A stretch of DNA of 64,000 nucleotides from NCBI GenBank assembly GCA_017506865.1, contig JAFCMP010000179.1, positions 868,001-932,000 of the forward strand, read 5' to 3'. The translations under genes were made by a program, and so were the position numbers. How positions within the stretch are numbered: the first letter of the stretch is position 1; each line of letters begins with the position of its first letter. The DNA is from Tribonema minus. Lineage: Eukaryota > Sar > Xanthophyceae > Tribonematales > Tribonemataceae. Positions 42,626 through 53,599 of this stretch are shown here, one piece after another. The notes under the pieces are model-generated. The model was given only the letters and a program-made list of their open reading frames with translations, made no database searches and was not told the DNA's origin.

Positions 42626-44485
42626 TCAAGGTGTATCTGTAAGACACATGGCACAGAGAAGAGCTGCTGCTGTGTGTGTCTCACAAACATCAGCGCAATA
42701 TGCGCTATGATGAGGAGCCTGATTGCTGCGGAGCGCCACAGCTGCGCTTGAGTGTGCGCCGCTGTGCGCACCTGCTGCTGCCAAGTCTGGCGGCAGCTGC
42801 GCGCCATCGCTGCCTCCCGCCTTGCTGACGCAGCGCGTGAGCATCACCTTGCGCCTCGCCTGGCGATCGCGCAGATGCTGCTGCTCCTCAGGCGTGTAAG
42901 CCGCCCAATACTCCCTCCTTTTCTGCTGCCGCCGTGTGAGCGGCCGCCCGACACTGCCGCCGGCCGCCGCGCTGTACGCCCGCCTGATGCCGCGTCCTCC
43001 CGCGTGCGCCGGAACGTGCAGCGCTGGCGTGCCGCTGTTGCGCGGAGCGCTGCTACCGCGCATGCAGCTGCTGCTGCTGTTGCCGATCGCGCCGCCGCCG
43101 CTGCCGCTGCTGCTGCTGCCGCCGCGCGTGCTGCCGCCAGTACCGCCGTGCCCGCCGCTGCCGCACACGCTTCCGCCGCTAGCACCGCTGCCGTGTGCAT
43201 CGCCGCGCGCGTCGTTGCAGCGAGCATCGCTGTGGCTGCTATTGCTGCGCGCGCCGTCGCTGCTGTTGCATGCGCCGCTGCTGCTGGGAGTGTCGCCGCT
43301 GCCCCCGCACATGACTGATGTAAGCGCCGCCATGGGCGCTAATGTTAGCGCCGCCGTGGGCGCTGATGTTGCAGCGATATCAACACCGCTGATAGCATCT
43401 CCACCGTTAGCACCCGTGTTTGTGGGCACACGCGCTGCCGCAGCGGCCGCCTGCGCACAAGCAAGCTGCTCACGCAACGCCGCGCTCGCACGCGCTCCCG
43501 CATCGCACACCATGTGTAGGTGCACGCTTTGAGCGTCAGCTGCAGCAAGCCGCTGCTGCAGACCTTCCGCAAACGCTCTGCTGCTAGCAGCATCCTGCTC
43601 CAGCTCCGACACCCGCCTCCGCATTTGCGAAAGCAATGCTGAATCGTCAGCTGCTGCACCCTGTTGCTCACGCTGACGAGCGGGTGCTGGGATGCTGCTG
43701 GCCGCTGGTGTCACGGTGCTGGCTGATGAAGTGGTAAGCGACGCAGCCTGCACTGCAGCACGCAGGCCAGCATTCTGCACTTCCAAACGCTGAACCTGCT
43801 GCTGCAGCTCCACTGCAAGCATAGCTGCTGCAGACGACTCCAGCTCCAGCACTCGCGCCTCCAGCGTACCTCGACGCGCTGAGCCCTCTGCTAGCTCCTG
43901 CTCCAAGTGCGCTTCCCCCTGCTCTAGCGCCTTGATTCGAGCCCACAGTCGGCCCTCTCGCCCGTCCGCCTCCTCCATCTGCTGCTCTAGGCGCTCGTTT
44001 ACGCCTGTAAGCTGCTGCTGCAGTTGTTGCTGTTGCTGCTGGTGTAACTGCTGCTGTTGCTGTAGCCGCTCTTGCATCTGCTGCTGCATGTGTAGCTCCG
44101 CCAGCCTTGCCGCTACCGCTGCCTCCTGGCTGCTCACTGTACGATCTTGCAGCTGCAATACCCTCAGGTTTTCCTCAGCGACCCTTTCTTCTGTCTCCGC
44201 TAGACGCGTTTTGAGTCGTCGCTGAACACCAATTAGGCGCTCGCTGTCTGTATAGAAGTGCTCCAATGCATCGCATACACTCCAGAACTGCGGCTCAATC
44301 TGCGATCCCTTCATTTCCTCCATTCGCTGCCAGCTGCTGTATGGATTTCGTCCAACTGTGACAAGCCAGTTGTGAATTTCCAATGCCTCCTCACGACTTA
44401 TAGCAGCACGTTCCTCCCCCCACACCATTTTGCTGCAAGCAAGAAGGCGTGCACGTGCTGTTGTTGAACCGATGCCGGCGTGCAC
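42626..44485 (-). CDS. Coiled-coil, Q-rich ORF carried by the LTR-like element
   Basis: The 619-residue open frame is unrecognised. Residues 20-100 look globular or helical (KMVWGEERAAISREEALEIH, PQFWSVCDALEHFYTDSERL). Residues 95-300 form a long coiled coil with Q runs and regular leucines. A G/S/A-rich linker covers about 340-500, and a basic helix follows (RRQQKRREYWAAYTPEEQQH, then RDRQARRK). The true start may be upstream: the minus strand at 44730-44500 has an open stretch (ASQETRWEGLAQQYAAPS) followed by GTAGGTG, and TGCTTGCAG lies just before KMVWGEE, so a spliced first exon is likely. It has no retroviral Gag zinc knuckle. It could be element cargo or an interrupted host gene. Confidence 0.6.
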   Translation of the reverse strand: MHAGIGSTTARARLLACSKMVWGEERAAISREEALEIHNWLVTVGRNPYSSWQRMEEMKGSQIEPQFWSVCDALEHFYTDSERLIGVQRRLKTRLAETEERVAEENLRVLQLQDRTVSSQEAAVAARLAELHMQQQMQERLQQQQQLHQQQQQQLQQQLTGVNERLEQQMEEADGREGRLWARIKALEQGEAHLEQELAEGSARRGTLEARVLELESSAAAMLAVELQQQVQRLEVQNAGLRAAVQAASLTTSSASTVTPAASSIPAPARQREQQGAAADDSALLSQMRRRVSELEQDAASSRAFAEGLQQRLAAADAQSVHLHMVCDAGARASAALREQLACAQAAAAAARVPTNTGANGGDAISGVDIAATSAPTAALTLAPMAALTSVMCGGSGDTPSSSGACNSSDGARSNSSHSDARCNDARGDAHGSGASGGSVCGSGGHGGTGGSTRGGSSSSGSGGGAIGNSSSSCMRGSSAPRNSGTPALHVPAHAGGRGIRRAYSAAAGGSVGRPLTRRQQKRREYWAAYTPEEQQHLRDRQARRKVMLTRCVSKAGGSDGAQLPPDLAAAGAHSGAHSSAAVALRSNQAPHHSAYCADVCETHTAAALLCAMCLTDTP

Positions 44486-45014
44486 CTACGGTTAGGCACG
44501 TCGCTGCACGCCAAAGCAGCGTTGCTGCTGCTGTTGCTGAACTGAAGGTGGCGCAGTAGTGTCGCTGTAGCTCGCCACAACTAGCACACGCCCCCAGCTG
44601 TTGAAATCCCGAAGCTCCGCCGACTGCCCCTGCTTGATGCTGCAGCACGAGCTCAACGGAGCTTGGCGCCGCGTACTGCTGCGCTAAGCCTTCCCAGCGT
44701 GTCTCCTGGCTGGCTAAAGACTGCCGAGATCTGCAATCATAAGCATGAGTTGCCTCACTGCTGTGTTTATGAACTACGCTAGAAACTACACACCTTACGA
44801 CTCCTGAGACCTCAGTTCCACATGCCCATGTGCTGTGTGCAAACCCATATCAAATGAGAGCATAGCCAGCGGCCAAAGGCAGTGGAGAGAAGTCCTGTCA
44901 GGAAGTCATGGTGTTGGGTATCTTGTATAGAGCACAAAAGGCATGTCGTGTACCAAGCGGTTACACAACCCTACTTCAACAACGGCTCCACCTAGGGTCG
45001 CCTCACCACAATCC

Positions 45015-46557
45015 GCTGCAGCAGCGGATGCTGCACGAAAGTGGGCGGTGGCCTCATTCAATGCGGCGCCCAGTCCCTGCAGCAGCAGCAGCAGCAGCAG
45101 CTCTCATGTGCAGCGAAGCTTTCTTGCAGCACCAGCGGCAGCAGTGCCATCTGACCTGATTCCGCACTTCTGCAGCGATGCTCAGCTGCAGCAGTGCTCA
45201 CCATAACAGTCGCGGTAGCGCTGAGGTGCAGCAGCCCCCGTCCACAGCGGTGCTCGTCAGCGGCACAGGCCCCCTTTTGATGCATCCCGTGACGTAAATG
45301 AAGCCGTGCCTTGATCATCATGCCCATGATTGTTTTGCCCCTCACGTTTCAGCCAAGCAAACTTCAGCGAACCGCATGTGCGCATCAGAAGACCATGATG
45401 CTGCGGATATGCCTCCTTCCTCCGCATGCAAGCGACCGCCATGCTTACTGTGTGCCCTGATGCTACTGCATCCCATCCATCCAAAGTGCCACCTGCGCAT
45501 TCAGCTGTCCTCGGCAGCAGCGCTGCATGTCCTGCCAATGCAGTTTTGCCAACTCCTGTTGAGCACGGTGATGCTTGCGCAGCGCCGATGTCGCAGCTGT
45601 GCGCCCAGGTGGTCAATTGTCGTACAGGTCGAAATGCGTTGCATTGACCACCTGGGCGCACACAGCAACGCTGCCTTCAAAGTTTGTCTACTGATCGATG
45701 CGCACCTGCATCAGCAGCGTGTGGGCAAGCGTGCAGGTGGGCGTCTGGCTGGCTTGGCGTACTGCGCCGTCGATCTGCGTTTGTGCAACCAGCGTCGGCA
45801 TCCTGAGCAATTGTCCTGCCGCTGTTGTGCCAATTTCAGCCCGGCCGCGCAAACGGCGGATACTTCTTCTTATCCCCAAGCCGCAGTCGCTGTCAGGAAA
45901 ATACATATATAAGATTTTGCCTTGGCGCTTCGGCAGGGATTGTAGCCGCGAGTACAGATGGTGGCACGCGTGGCCTAGAGGGACGCGGTGGTGCAGCCAC
46001 AACAGAGAGTGCGGCTCGTGGAAGGCGCGTTGCCGGGAAGTGACTACCTAGCAGGGCGAGGTGGAAGCCTGCGCTAATCATACAGTAGCTGCAGTCAAAA
46101 CCATAACTCCTCAAACTTGAACTTCAACTGGTGAGGGAGGTCACAATAATACGTTTACAAATCAGAGAAAAGCCACACAAAAAAAGTATTTTCTTCTTTC
46201 CTCCTCAATCAACTTCAAATGTGGGAATAAACATGGTGCAGATGCAGATCCGTGTCGATGCGTCTGTCTCTACGGATGGTGGTGGCTATAGCCGCTTCCG
46301 CACAGGCGCAGGGACTCGTGTGGTCAGGCTCGTCTCTTTGGCCTGCAAATCCAACGAATTGTGTTGGAGCCAAGCGCGGGCTAATTTCTAGGGCCAGCCA
46401 TAGCCATCTGCGTCGCGCAGGTACTGTGCGATGTTGCTGGCCTCCGCGGCTGGTGTCAGCACCGCATTGAATGTTGGCTGAAATGCATGTCCTGCTGCTT
46501 CAATCACCAGTAGTTGACGTGAACTGTCGATGCCTATAATCGTTGTCCTAATTGCAG
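45015..46557. other. No gene identified between the LTR-like element and the orphan exon
   Basis: Frames at 45257-45661 (minus) and 45298-45912 (plus) cross the palindromic mini-element and have no motif. A CAG run lies at 45078-45102. An open minus stretch just outside the element (LGAALNEATAHFRAASAAAA) could be the upstream exon of the coiled-coil ORF. Confidence 0.4.
45598..45662. mobile_element. Palindromic mini-element, TGTGCGCCCAGG family, copy 5
   Basis: Perfect 20-bp inverted ends TGTGCGCCCAGGTGGTCAAT enclose a 25-base loop, 65 bp in all. This is the cleanest copy and shows that the family is a hairpin with a small loop. Confidence 0.75.
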
Positions 46558-46808
46558 GTGCCGTCTGCCTGGCTGCGGCCGACCCTTCAGCTAGCCCGAG
46601 GCATGGCAACCAAAAGCGGGCGAAACAGCTCAGCCTGGCTGACATCAACAAGAAGCTTGCAGCGTTACAGAAGGAATATGATGACCTAAAAAGCGACAGA
46701 GATGGAGTGAAGGAAGTTCTTAGAAAGGGTGACGGGGGGTTCATGGGCATGACAGACAGGGATGAACTGTGGGCATACCTGCTGCGGCTAATGGATCAGC
46801 GGCTGCAG
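46558..46808 (+). CDS. Orphan coiled-coil exon
   Basis: ATTGCAG before 46558 and GTGGGAG after 46808 frame a 251-base exon. It codes a basic start (GNQKRAKQLS) and a helix with coiled-coil character (LADINKKLAALQKEYDDLKS), then GFMGMTDRDELWAYLLRLMD. I do not recognise it. No partner exon was found nearby, so it may be a transposon or pseudogene remnant. The open frame itself starts at 46530. Confidence 0.4.
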
Positions 46809-47039
46809 GTGGGAGACAAGCAGCTCTGAAAAGAGAAAGGGCGGCTGCTGCGACCGTGACTCGGACATGCGTGAAGGACATGAACCATCATAATAGCACT
46901 CTTTCGGAAAGCAGGCGGCTACGTAGCGTACTGCACCTGACAGGCTGTGGTCGTCTTAAAATGCATGGTTGCACCATAAGTCATTTGCTGCCAACTTTAC
47001 AAGTTCAGTGATGACGGCCGGACAGTCGTGAGTGTTGCC

Positions 47040-47142
47040 ATTTGTCATTTGTTTCATGACAAAGCCGAAGCTCCTTGGTCATGTATGTTTGATGTATAAG
47101 CAGGGAAGGCTGGTAACGTTGAGGGTACATTCTAGCCATGTT
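47040..47142 (+). repeat. Dispersed repeat R4, short copy
   Basis: It shares AAAGCCGAAGCTCCTTGGTC and TTGAGGGTACATTCTAGCC with the longer copies at 47930-48435 and 53600-54290. Confidence 0.6.
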
Positions 47143-47292
47143 TCAGAAGTATGCTTGCATGCGGCACTCCCTGCTATGGTCATCTTCAGCTGGGGTCTGG
47201 GAAAGGATTAGCTTTAGGCTACAGCAATGCAACAGCATAGTTGCAGCAGCAACATACTGCCATGGCAGCTCCTTGTTCACGAGCCGCCATAG

Positions 47293-47427
47293 CACGTATG
47301 GACTTGTGTTGATAAAGGCCCAAGGGAGGCCGGGTCGCCTATGCAATTGAGAAAGCTTACGTCAACGCAGCAGCCTAGTCTGCGCTGTGCCCTAGGAGCT
47401 TGGATACCGGCGGTGCAACACAGCCCA
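47293..47427 (-). mobile_element. LINE-type fragment, 135 bp, with a 7-bp target duplication
   Basis: It is about 93% identical to the 3' end of the copy at 50565 and truncated at its 5' side. Exact GCCATAG flanks lie at 47286-47292 and 47428-47434. Confidence 0.75.
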
Positions 47428-47929
47428 GCCATAGTCATACCACTCATGAACTTGACGTGCGTATCGGAGCCAGCTGATGCCAAAGCCTAATTTATTGATG
47501 ACTTACACATATGTCTCATGAAATAAATTGATATATTCACGGTGTCTCATAAATCGATGTTTTTCATGTTATCAAGAGGATTGTCAGCGCGCACCGCTTT
47601 TCATTCACCGCCACGCCCTGAGACTGCACATATATGTCGTCTTGGGATGTCACTGAGTTACTATCAAATCACGAAAAACAATGGGCTGGCATTGATATGA
47701 TTTCCGGCAAAGCGTCGGGAACTGAGGTGTTTGCACTGGCAAGGGCTCTCTGTTAACCTCTGACTTCGAACTGGAACAAAGGTCGGACTTGCCCCTACAA
47801 CGACCCTCATAGATGCTGATGCAGTGTCATATGTCGCATATGTGTATGACGCTGCAGTGTTTTGTGCCAAGACAACCTATGTCTTGTTCAATGCAAACAA
47901 GCCATTGTTCACGAATGCCATGCACTGGC

Positions 47930-48435
47930 AGCAAGGGGGTCTGGACCGCCTTCCTCCTCTGCTGGCTACATGTTGCATACAGCATTATAGTAGGTTCGCA
48001 ATGAGAGCCTTCAAGTTACTGCCAGTCTGCCAAGGCAGGTGGTCCCTGGTTGTTCAACAAAGCCGATGCTCCGTGGTCAAGAATGTGTGAAGGATACGCA
48101 GTGGGGGGCTGGCAGCCTTGAGGGTACATTCAGCCATCTCTGCACTACAAGTACAAGCTACTAGTACGCTTGCTGCCATGCTACCGCAACCCCCTCCCCC
48201 CCCTCTGTTGCTAGGCCCCCACCCCTGTAACAAACACCACTGCTACCAATGGCAGGCAGCTGCAGCTGCCTGCACTGGCGCCTGTGGGCAACCGCGCATT
48301 GCCACCACAGTGACTTTCGCCATAGTGATGCACCCCCCCCCCGGCCTTCCCCCCCGTTACCCCCCACCCCCTGTCACACCACCTCAACTAGTCCCCATCG
48401 CTCTCCGTCCACTGGCAATTGGTTCACACCAGTGA
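47930..48435 (+). repeat. Dispersed repeat R4, copy 2
   Basis: The word GGGGGTCTGGACCGCCTTCC begins a shared stretch through GATACGCAGTGG and GGCTGGCAGCCTTGAGGGTA to a proline-codon-rich C-run region. The same order occurs at 53600-54290, where a SINE-like repeat interrupts it. Confidence 0.7.
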
Positions 48436-50564
48436 GGCACCTTTTAAACTTCGGGGCCTCCGAGTCCATATTGTGATGCCATAGCAGCCGCATACACGCT
48501 TACAGCGCAGTGGAAAGCGCAGCCCTACCCTTAGGCTAACATCTGCTATCCCTTAAGCCCCAATTAAGTTGACCTGAATTCACCCTGCTCGTGCGCCTCC
48601 GAGTCATAATGATCCTTCGTTGCCATGGCATCAACTTGAATGAGACGCTGGCATCACTGCCAATCAGGCAGCACACACAATTGCAGACCGGGGCACAGCC
48701 TCACACAAACAAATAACGCAATGCAAGATAATAGCCTTTTTGTGTAGGATAGACAACCAGCGTCTCATAAATATCTCTGAACTGCAGCAAATGCTGGCTG
48801 CAAGTGCAGGCTGCTTACACTATCTGTAAGTGCCTTCTGACACCACGTAGCTCCGCGTGCAGTGCAGATTGGCGGGATGCTGCTGCCTTGTGACACTAGG
48901 AGCATGGTACATTATAATCACAATGTTTCATTACAACTTCAGAGGAACATTCAAGAAAGTCGGTCAGTCTTTCTTGTCGGCCGCGTCGTCTGTACTCCGT
49001 ATGCTTTCAGCATAGAACAGACCAGCGACTGACGCCGGTAAAATAGACCAGGCCCACTGTCCTATCCCGCATATTCGCCGCACGACGTCCTCCCGTGCAA
49101 GAGCTGCGGTTACAATAGAAAGGAGATGGGGGGTCAGTTGCGCCTGGGATGAGTCTGTCAACATACAACATTGCACATGCCACTTCTCAAAAAAGGTCTG
49201 GCGAGGATGCCCAGCTACATGAGCTGCAGCGCATTCAATTTGGTTTTGCACACTAAGTACTATTTCGAGGCATAAAGAACAGTTACGATAAATGTTTGAT
49301 ATGTATGCTCCCCTCCTTCGGCACCTGCTGCTGCTGCTGCGAGTCAAATGTGAATATGTGGTTGAATCCCCATCAACACCATCGTGTGAAGATCGAATAC
49401 CGTCATGTGCTTGATGATTAGGCCGGCCGGGAAAAAATTGATCGTTGTCATTAGACTAGAAATTGAGATCAGGCAAGTAAAGCCTAGACAAGTCCTGATT
49501 AGAAGACTCAAAAACACCCCATATGAGCAGTTGATGGCCATCTATGAGACCTGCGATCATTGGGTTTGTGCCGTCGTGTCTTCAATCCGCTTTATGAAAT
49601 TTCAACTTTCGGATACGTGAAGCTGCGAGAACACAGGCCGCAAGTGGATGGCCGACTTTGTCATTGTGTGGCTGCAACAGCAGCCGCAATGAGACAGTGC
49701 ATCAATACAACGACACTCGCACGCATGGCACTTAAGATCTTCTCGCCTGCTGTGGCGTTATGCGTCATGTGCTTGACCATGTGAGCACACAGATAGGGCC
49801 AAGCTACAACAAGGCTGACGCAAAATGAGGAAAGTTGCACAAAAACGTATTCGGACGGCATATATAGGGCGTACTTGGCAACCAGGAATACGTCTTGGAC
49901 AAACCTCAACATGATAACATGTTGTGCGAAGGGGCATATTTGTGGGCTTGTGGTGAGTCTGCTCGATTCCGAGCATACCGTCCACTACGCAAGGGGCACG
50001 CGAACTCGGAAATAAACTTCAAAAGAAGTTGAAGTGCACGCGTACAAGTGAGCATGCCACCAGGCCTGACTGACGACGCCAGAAGGCGTGGTTGAGATTG
50101 GTGCCTGGTACGATCCTAATTCTGGCCTGGTTGGCCTTTCGTTAGAAGCATGTGACGGCATGTGACGGTTTATACGCAGAGTGTGCTGCTTTCTTTACCT
50201 TGCACGTCATCATGCTGCAGTCTGTCGATGACGCTCAGCAGCCGCATTACCAGCACTGAAGGCACGCCCTCAAAGCAAGGCGATGCGGGGTCCAACCGCA
50301 GCGCAGCCTCCCAGGTCTCCACGCCATTGGCCGCAAGTAATGCAAGGTAGAAGAGCACGAGGTCTGTCGGCAAGTCGCTGCTAGCTACACCGATCATCAG
50401 CTTGTCACTTGTTACTTCCGGCTCAATCTGCAGTTCATCCAATTTGCCTGAAGGCAAGGTCGCATCAGCAGCAAAGTCGAGAAGCGCCTGTGAGTGTCGT
50501 GACAGCTAGTGCGTTATTGTCTGCCAAGAATCGTGTGTATCAATTCTGTCTCTTCCATCAGTAC

Positions 50565-51274
50565 GTATGGACTTGTATTTATAAAGGCCCAAGGGAGGCC
50601 GGGTTGCCTATGCAATCGAAAAGCTTGCGTCAACGCAGCAGCCTAGTCTGCGCTGTGCCCTAGGAGCTTGGATACCGGCGCCGCAACACAGCCCAGCATT
50701 CGCGCTCCACGTGTGTACGCCATGACGCGCTCCGCCAACTCCCGCGCCAGCGATATGCTCAGCTCAATGAGGATCTGACGCTTAGCTAACCCGGCCTTGC
50801 GTAACACATCTGCCTTCCCCCCCCCTGAGCACAGTGCTGAGTGCATTGCCAACTCCTTAACAAAAAGGCTTGTCTGCTTGCCCAGCCGTCTGTACGACTC
50901 CTGCACGAATGGCACAAAAGCCCAAGATGACGTCAAGGTGCCGGTGTGGTGCTTGACCTTCGCGTCCTCCCCCACCCCAGCAGCATAGCCGTCCGTGTTC
51001 GAGGCATTTGTTTTGCCTGTCAGGTACGAGCTCGCTGTGGGCGCGCGCACACTTGTGTCTAGCACTATTCCCTTGTTACGGTATGCACTGCTAAAGTGCA
51101 GACACCCTGGGTCAATGACTGTGTCCGCCCGATACCCCGGTACCTTGAAGACGCTAGCGTCCTCATTGCGGACAATAGAGACATGGTGCTGTCTCAAGAT
51201 GCGCTGCAGGCACCGCTTTTGGGCAGTGTGTGTCGCGTTGTGCCCCCGTATGTGCTGGCTGGGGCAGCTGATCG
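50565..51274 (-). mobile_element. 5'-truncated LINE-type retroelement (710 bp) with a 9-bp target duplication
   Basis: Flanks CATCAGTAC (50556-50564 and 51275-51283) are exact, and copy B has the empty site. Read on the minus strand, it ends with the family 3' end (TTATAAATACAAGTCCATAC). The ORF (51317-50643) reads YRADTVIDPGC, then NKGIVLDTSVRAPTASSYL, SWAFVPFVQESYRRLGKQT, and ends LLGHSAD. This layout resembles the nuclease-like C-terminal region after reverse transcriptase in non-LTR elements of algae and protists; that match is from memory. Reverse transcriptase itself is missing, consistent with 5' truncation. The first residues of the ORF are host sequence. Confidence 0.75.
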
Positions 51275-51567
51275 CATCAGTACAGGACGCTTGCAATGAC
51301 TCAAGAAGTGATCGCATGTGAGCACCTGTGCAAAGTGCAACTGTTTGACCGTAGGAAGTGCGTGCATGAGCAGCTTACACATCGCAATCGTTCACTACTA
51401 ATGACAGGGTATGTGCTGCGTTTACAAGAGGTTGATCCATATGCGGCACGGAAATCAAAGCCGTGTGCCGGAAATCAAAGCCGTGTGCACACTCGAATCA
51501 AAATACTGTTGTGTCATTCGCACCAGGAGTTGGCGTTGCTTGGGGGTCGAGATTAAGAGTTCGCGTC

Positions 51568-52113
51568 CACACCTGAGACGACGGAGCAACGTAGACGACA
51601 GAGTCGCGACGGTCCGTCGCGACAGCGCTAGTGAAATCTCTGTCGTGACACTGTCGCATGCGAGTGCCCCACTTGCTGTCGTCTGCACGACACCGTCGCA
51701 CAAGGAAGGTGCACTTTCCGTCGTCTGCACGACGTCTGTTGCGCATGGTTGTCGCAAGCTCCGTATCATTCCGTCGGACCAAAAATAACGCTTATTTGAG
51801 TGATTGCGGCATCGTTGCATAGCGGGCTGGCAGCGTATAGACGTATCACCGCCTTTGCGTGCGTGTGGGTGCTCATATCATTGTCAAACATTGTCAAAAC
51901 ATAACTTCAACTCCGTCATCTGTCCGGTTCGAATCTCGAATCTCGCACGACACCGTCGACTGCTGCTGCTGGATAATACTGTTGCCGTTGTCAGCACTGT
52001 CGCACACGGCCACACCAGAGTCCGTCGTTATGCACGACTCCGTCATCACACCTCGGTCATATTAGCCGTCGTGCTGCTCGACTCCGTCACGACAGAGCGT
52101 CGTCTAAGGTGTG
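51568..52113. mobile_element. Inverted-end DNA transposon with an 8-bp target duplication (546 bp)
   Basis: The ends CACACCTGAGACGACG and CACACCTTAGACGACG are inverted, and TTCGCGTC flanks both sides (51560-51567 and 52114-52121). The inside is dense in GTCG/CGAC words (CGTCGTCTGCACGAC twice). Copy B of the segmental duplication lacks it. The 8-bp duplication suggests hAT, but the end sequence differs from the two hAT elements near 16 kb. No transposase is present. Confidence 0.75.
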
Positions 52114-53340
52114 TTCGCGTCAACATAACATACTGACAGCATTGGCCACAAAGTCAACAAGGTGCATATAAAGGTCAGTGGTGCACAATGGGATGGTGAA
52201 AACAACATACTTCTATAAGAGATCAACCGCACCGGAGAACGACTTCACCAAGTCAATAATTGAAGCGCCTTGGATCTAACAAGCGCTTTGTACATGCTTT
52301 ACATGCTTGCATGCACACACGTCCACTTGCAGACACTGAAGCTGTCGCTGATCATGAACAGGCAGAGCCCGGCTGCAGCGATCTTGCTACCTGCCTGTGA
52401 AAAGCAGGTAGGCTTTCAATTCAGTGCGAACGTGTTTTTGTGCAGGCGTGAAGCGCGTCGCTCTGTTTGAGCCGCATAGTATACCAGTAGCCCACCTTGC
52501 TTTTCAAGCTCCTGCTCCTCCTGCGTGAGAGCCGCATAAGGTTCCAGAAACAAGCTCAGCTGCTGCCGCCATGCCACTTCTTCACGCAACTTGTTCTGTT
52601 GAAAAGGGAACAAGGCAAGCGCAAGGTTTTCCTGCCCGGGACAGCTCTGACGACTGACTCTCGTACAGGCAGCGGAACCGCCAGCGCAGGCCAAGCCGCC
52701 TCGACAAGACAGTGACATCAGGTACCGCGGACTCCGTTACACCGTCTCGCTCGTCTTCATCCAAAGATGCAGTTTTCACGAAAACTTCCTAAGTTTAAGT
52801 CAGAGTCCTCAGTTTATTCTGCGGTTCGCCGCCGCATCATGATGATGATGAATGAGAGGAAGGAGGTGGTGCGTGAGAGTGTGAGAGTGATGAATCGGGA
52901 GTGTAATAGCTGGCGAACCTGTCAGTAGCTGGCGGCGGGGCCGTGCAGAATGCAGGCAGCACAAGCAAACGAGTGGCGAAACCTCAATATCACTGATGGA
53001 TCACTCCCGCTGTTGGAAAGCGACAGCCCCACGCATAGACATAGGCCACGAGTGTCGCTCAGCGCCGCTGCTGCTGGTCAGGACGCAGCAACAGCGAAAC
53101 ACCGGACCGTCTGGCACACGGCGGTGCCAAGTGAGGCCCAGTGCCAGGGTTTTGAGAGCACGAAACATGAGGCCGGGCGGTGTGCGCGGCGTGCAGTGCC
53201 ACTGGCGGTGCCGCAGCTCGACGATGGCGGCAACGCTGGCACAGCGCTTGGAAACGACGGTGGCGTGCACGTGGCGGCGCCACAGCTCGACGGCAGTAAC
53301 GACGACGAAGCGGCGGGCATTCTGCAAGCGCTGTGACAAT

Positions 53341-53560
53341 ACTGCATGTTGTGTATAGCATGTCGCCGCAGCAGCTGCGGGAGAGGCAGGACGCCGATAG
53401 GTTTGTGGGCCGCATGATCTGGTGCCTGCTCAGCATTGCTGATGAGCGAGACAAGGGCGTCGCCAGCTGCAGCGCACTGTCACTGTGGCACAGCACCAGA
53501 AGAGCTGCCCAAATTCAACAGTGGCACAATGCCTTTGCATATTGCAATGACAGGCAGACA
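53341..53560 (+). other. Divergent open stretch upstream of copy A
   Basis: From 53360 the plus strand reads MSPQQLRERQDADRFVGRMI; copy B at 60254 reads MSSQQPQGRQGADKLAGRTM. The frame is only partly kept and copy B ends early, so this is weak evidence for a gene divergent from the membrane-protein genes. Confidence 0.3.
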
Positions 53561-53599
53561 GACTGGTCCGCAGCGCAGAAGGTGTGCACTGGCAGTAAC

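Larger units (their letters stand above)
41633..45010 (-). mobile_element. LTR-like element (3378 bp), apparently non-autonomous
   Basis: Direct repeats of 275 bp at 41633-41907 and 44736-45010 show no mismatch on reading. The bases just outside are ATCC on both sides (41629-41632 and 45011-45014), a 4-bp target duplication. Read on the minus strand, each repeat starts TGTGGTGAGG and ends TTATGAT, so only the TG end is canonical. No reverse transcriptase, integrase or clear primer site is seen. The inside carries one coiled-coil ORF. Identical repeats imply a recent insertion. Alternatives are an assembly duplication, or repeat copies acting as introns (the upstream one has a GTGAGG donor and a TGCAG acceptor just beyond its end). 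Confidence 0.55.
48964..52779 (-). pseudogene. Membrane-protein-like gene, copy A (frameshifted in exon 1)
   Basis: Segments matched to copy B: first exon about 52779-52496, second exon 50447-50199, a hydrophobic segment near 49840-49640, and last exon 49103-48964. Exon 1 codes an acidic start (DEDERDGVTES), RLGLRWR and a helical part. Relative to copy B, two bases are missing near 52635 (GGGCAGG for GGGCGCAGG), which breaks the frame after SELSRA. Exon 2 is open (SDLPTDLVLFYLALLAANGV). The 49.7-kb segment has a likely membrane helix (ASVVVLMHCLIAAAVAA). The last exon ends GLFYAESIRSTDDAADKKD and a stop. Middle exons are not resolved. The family is unknown. Confidence 0.55.
48470..53560. repeat. 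Segmental duplication, copy A
   Basis: Blocks align in order with 55925-60445, for example 48960-49110 with 56420-56575, 50165-50460 with 58375-58670, 51296-51550 with 58778-59030, 52450-52790 with 59350-59700 and 52930-53480 with 59790-60380. Identity is roughly 75-90% by eye. Copy A carries extra insertions at 50565-51274 and 51568-52113. Confidence 0.85.

Noticed and set aside
42752..43532. Long plus-strand frames full of A, P, L and R
   Set aside because: They are antisense shadows of the GCN/CAG-rich coiled-coil ORF on the minus strand; composition follows from the repeat codons.
51920..51960. tRNA-like B box (GGTTCGAATCTC)
   Set aside because: No A box at proper spacing and no cloverleaf; it lies inside a transposon. 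A similar GGTTCAAACCC at 20308 was rejected for the same reason.
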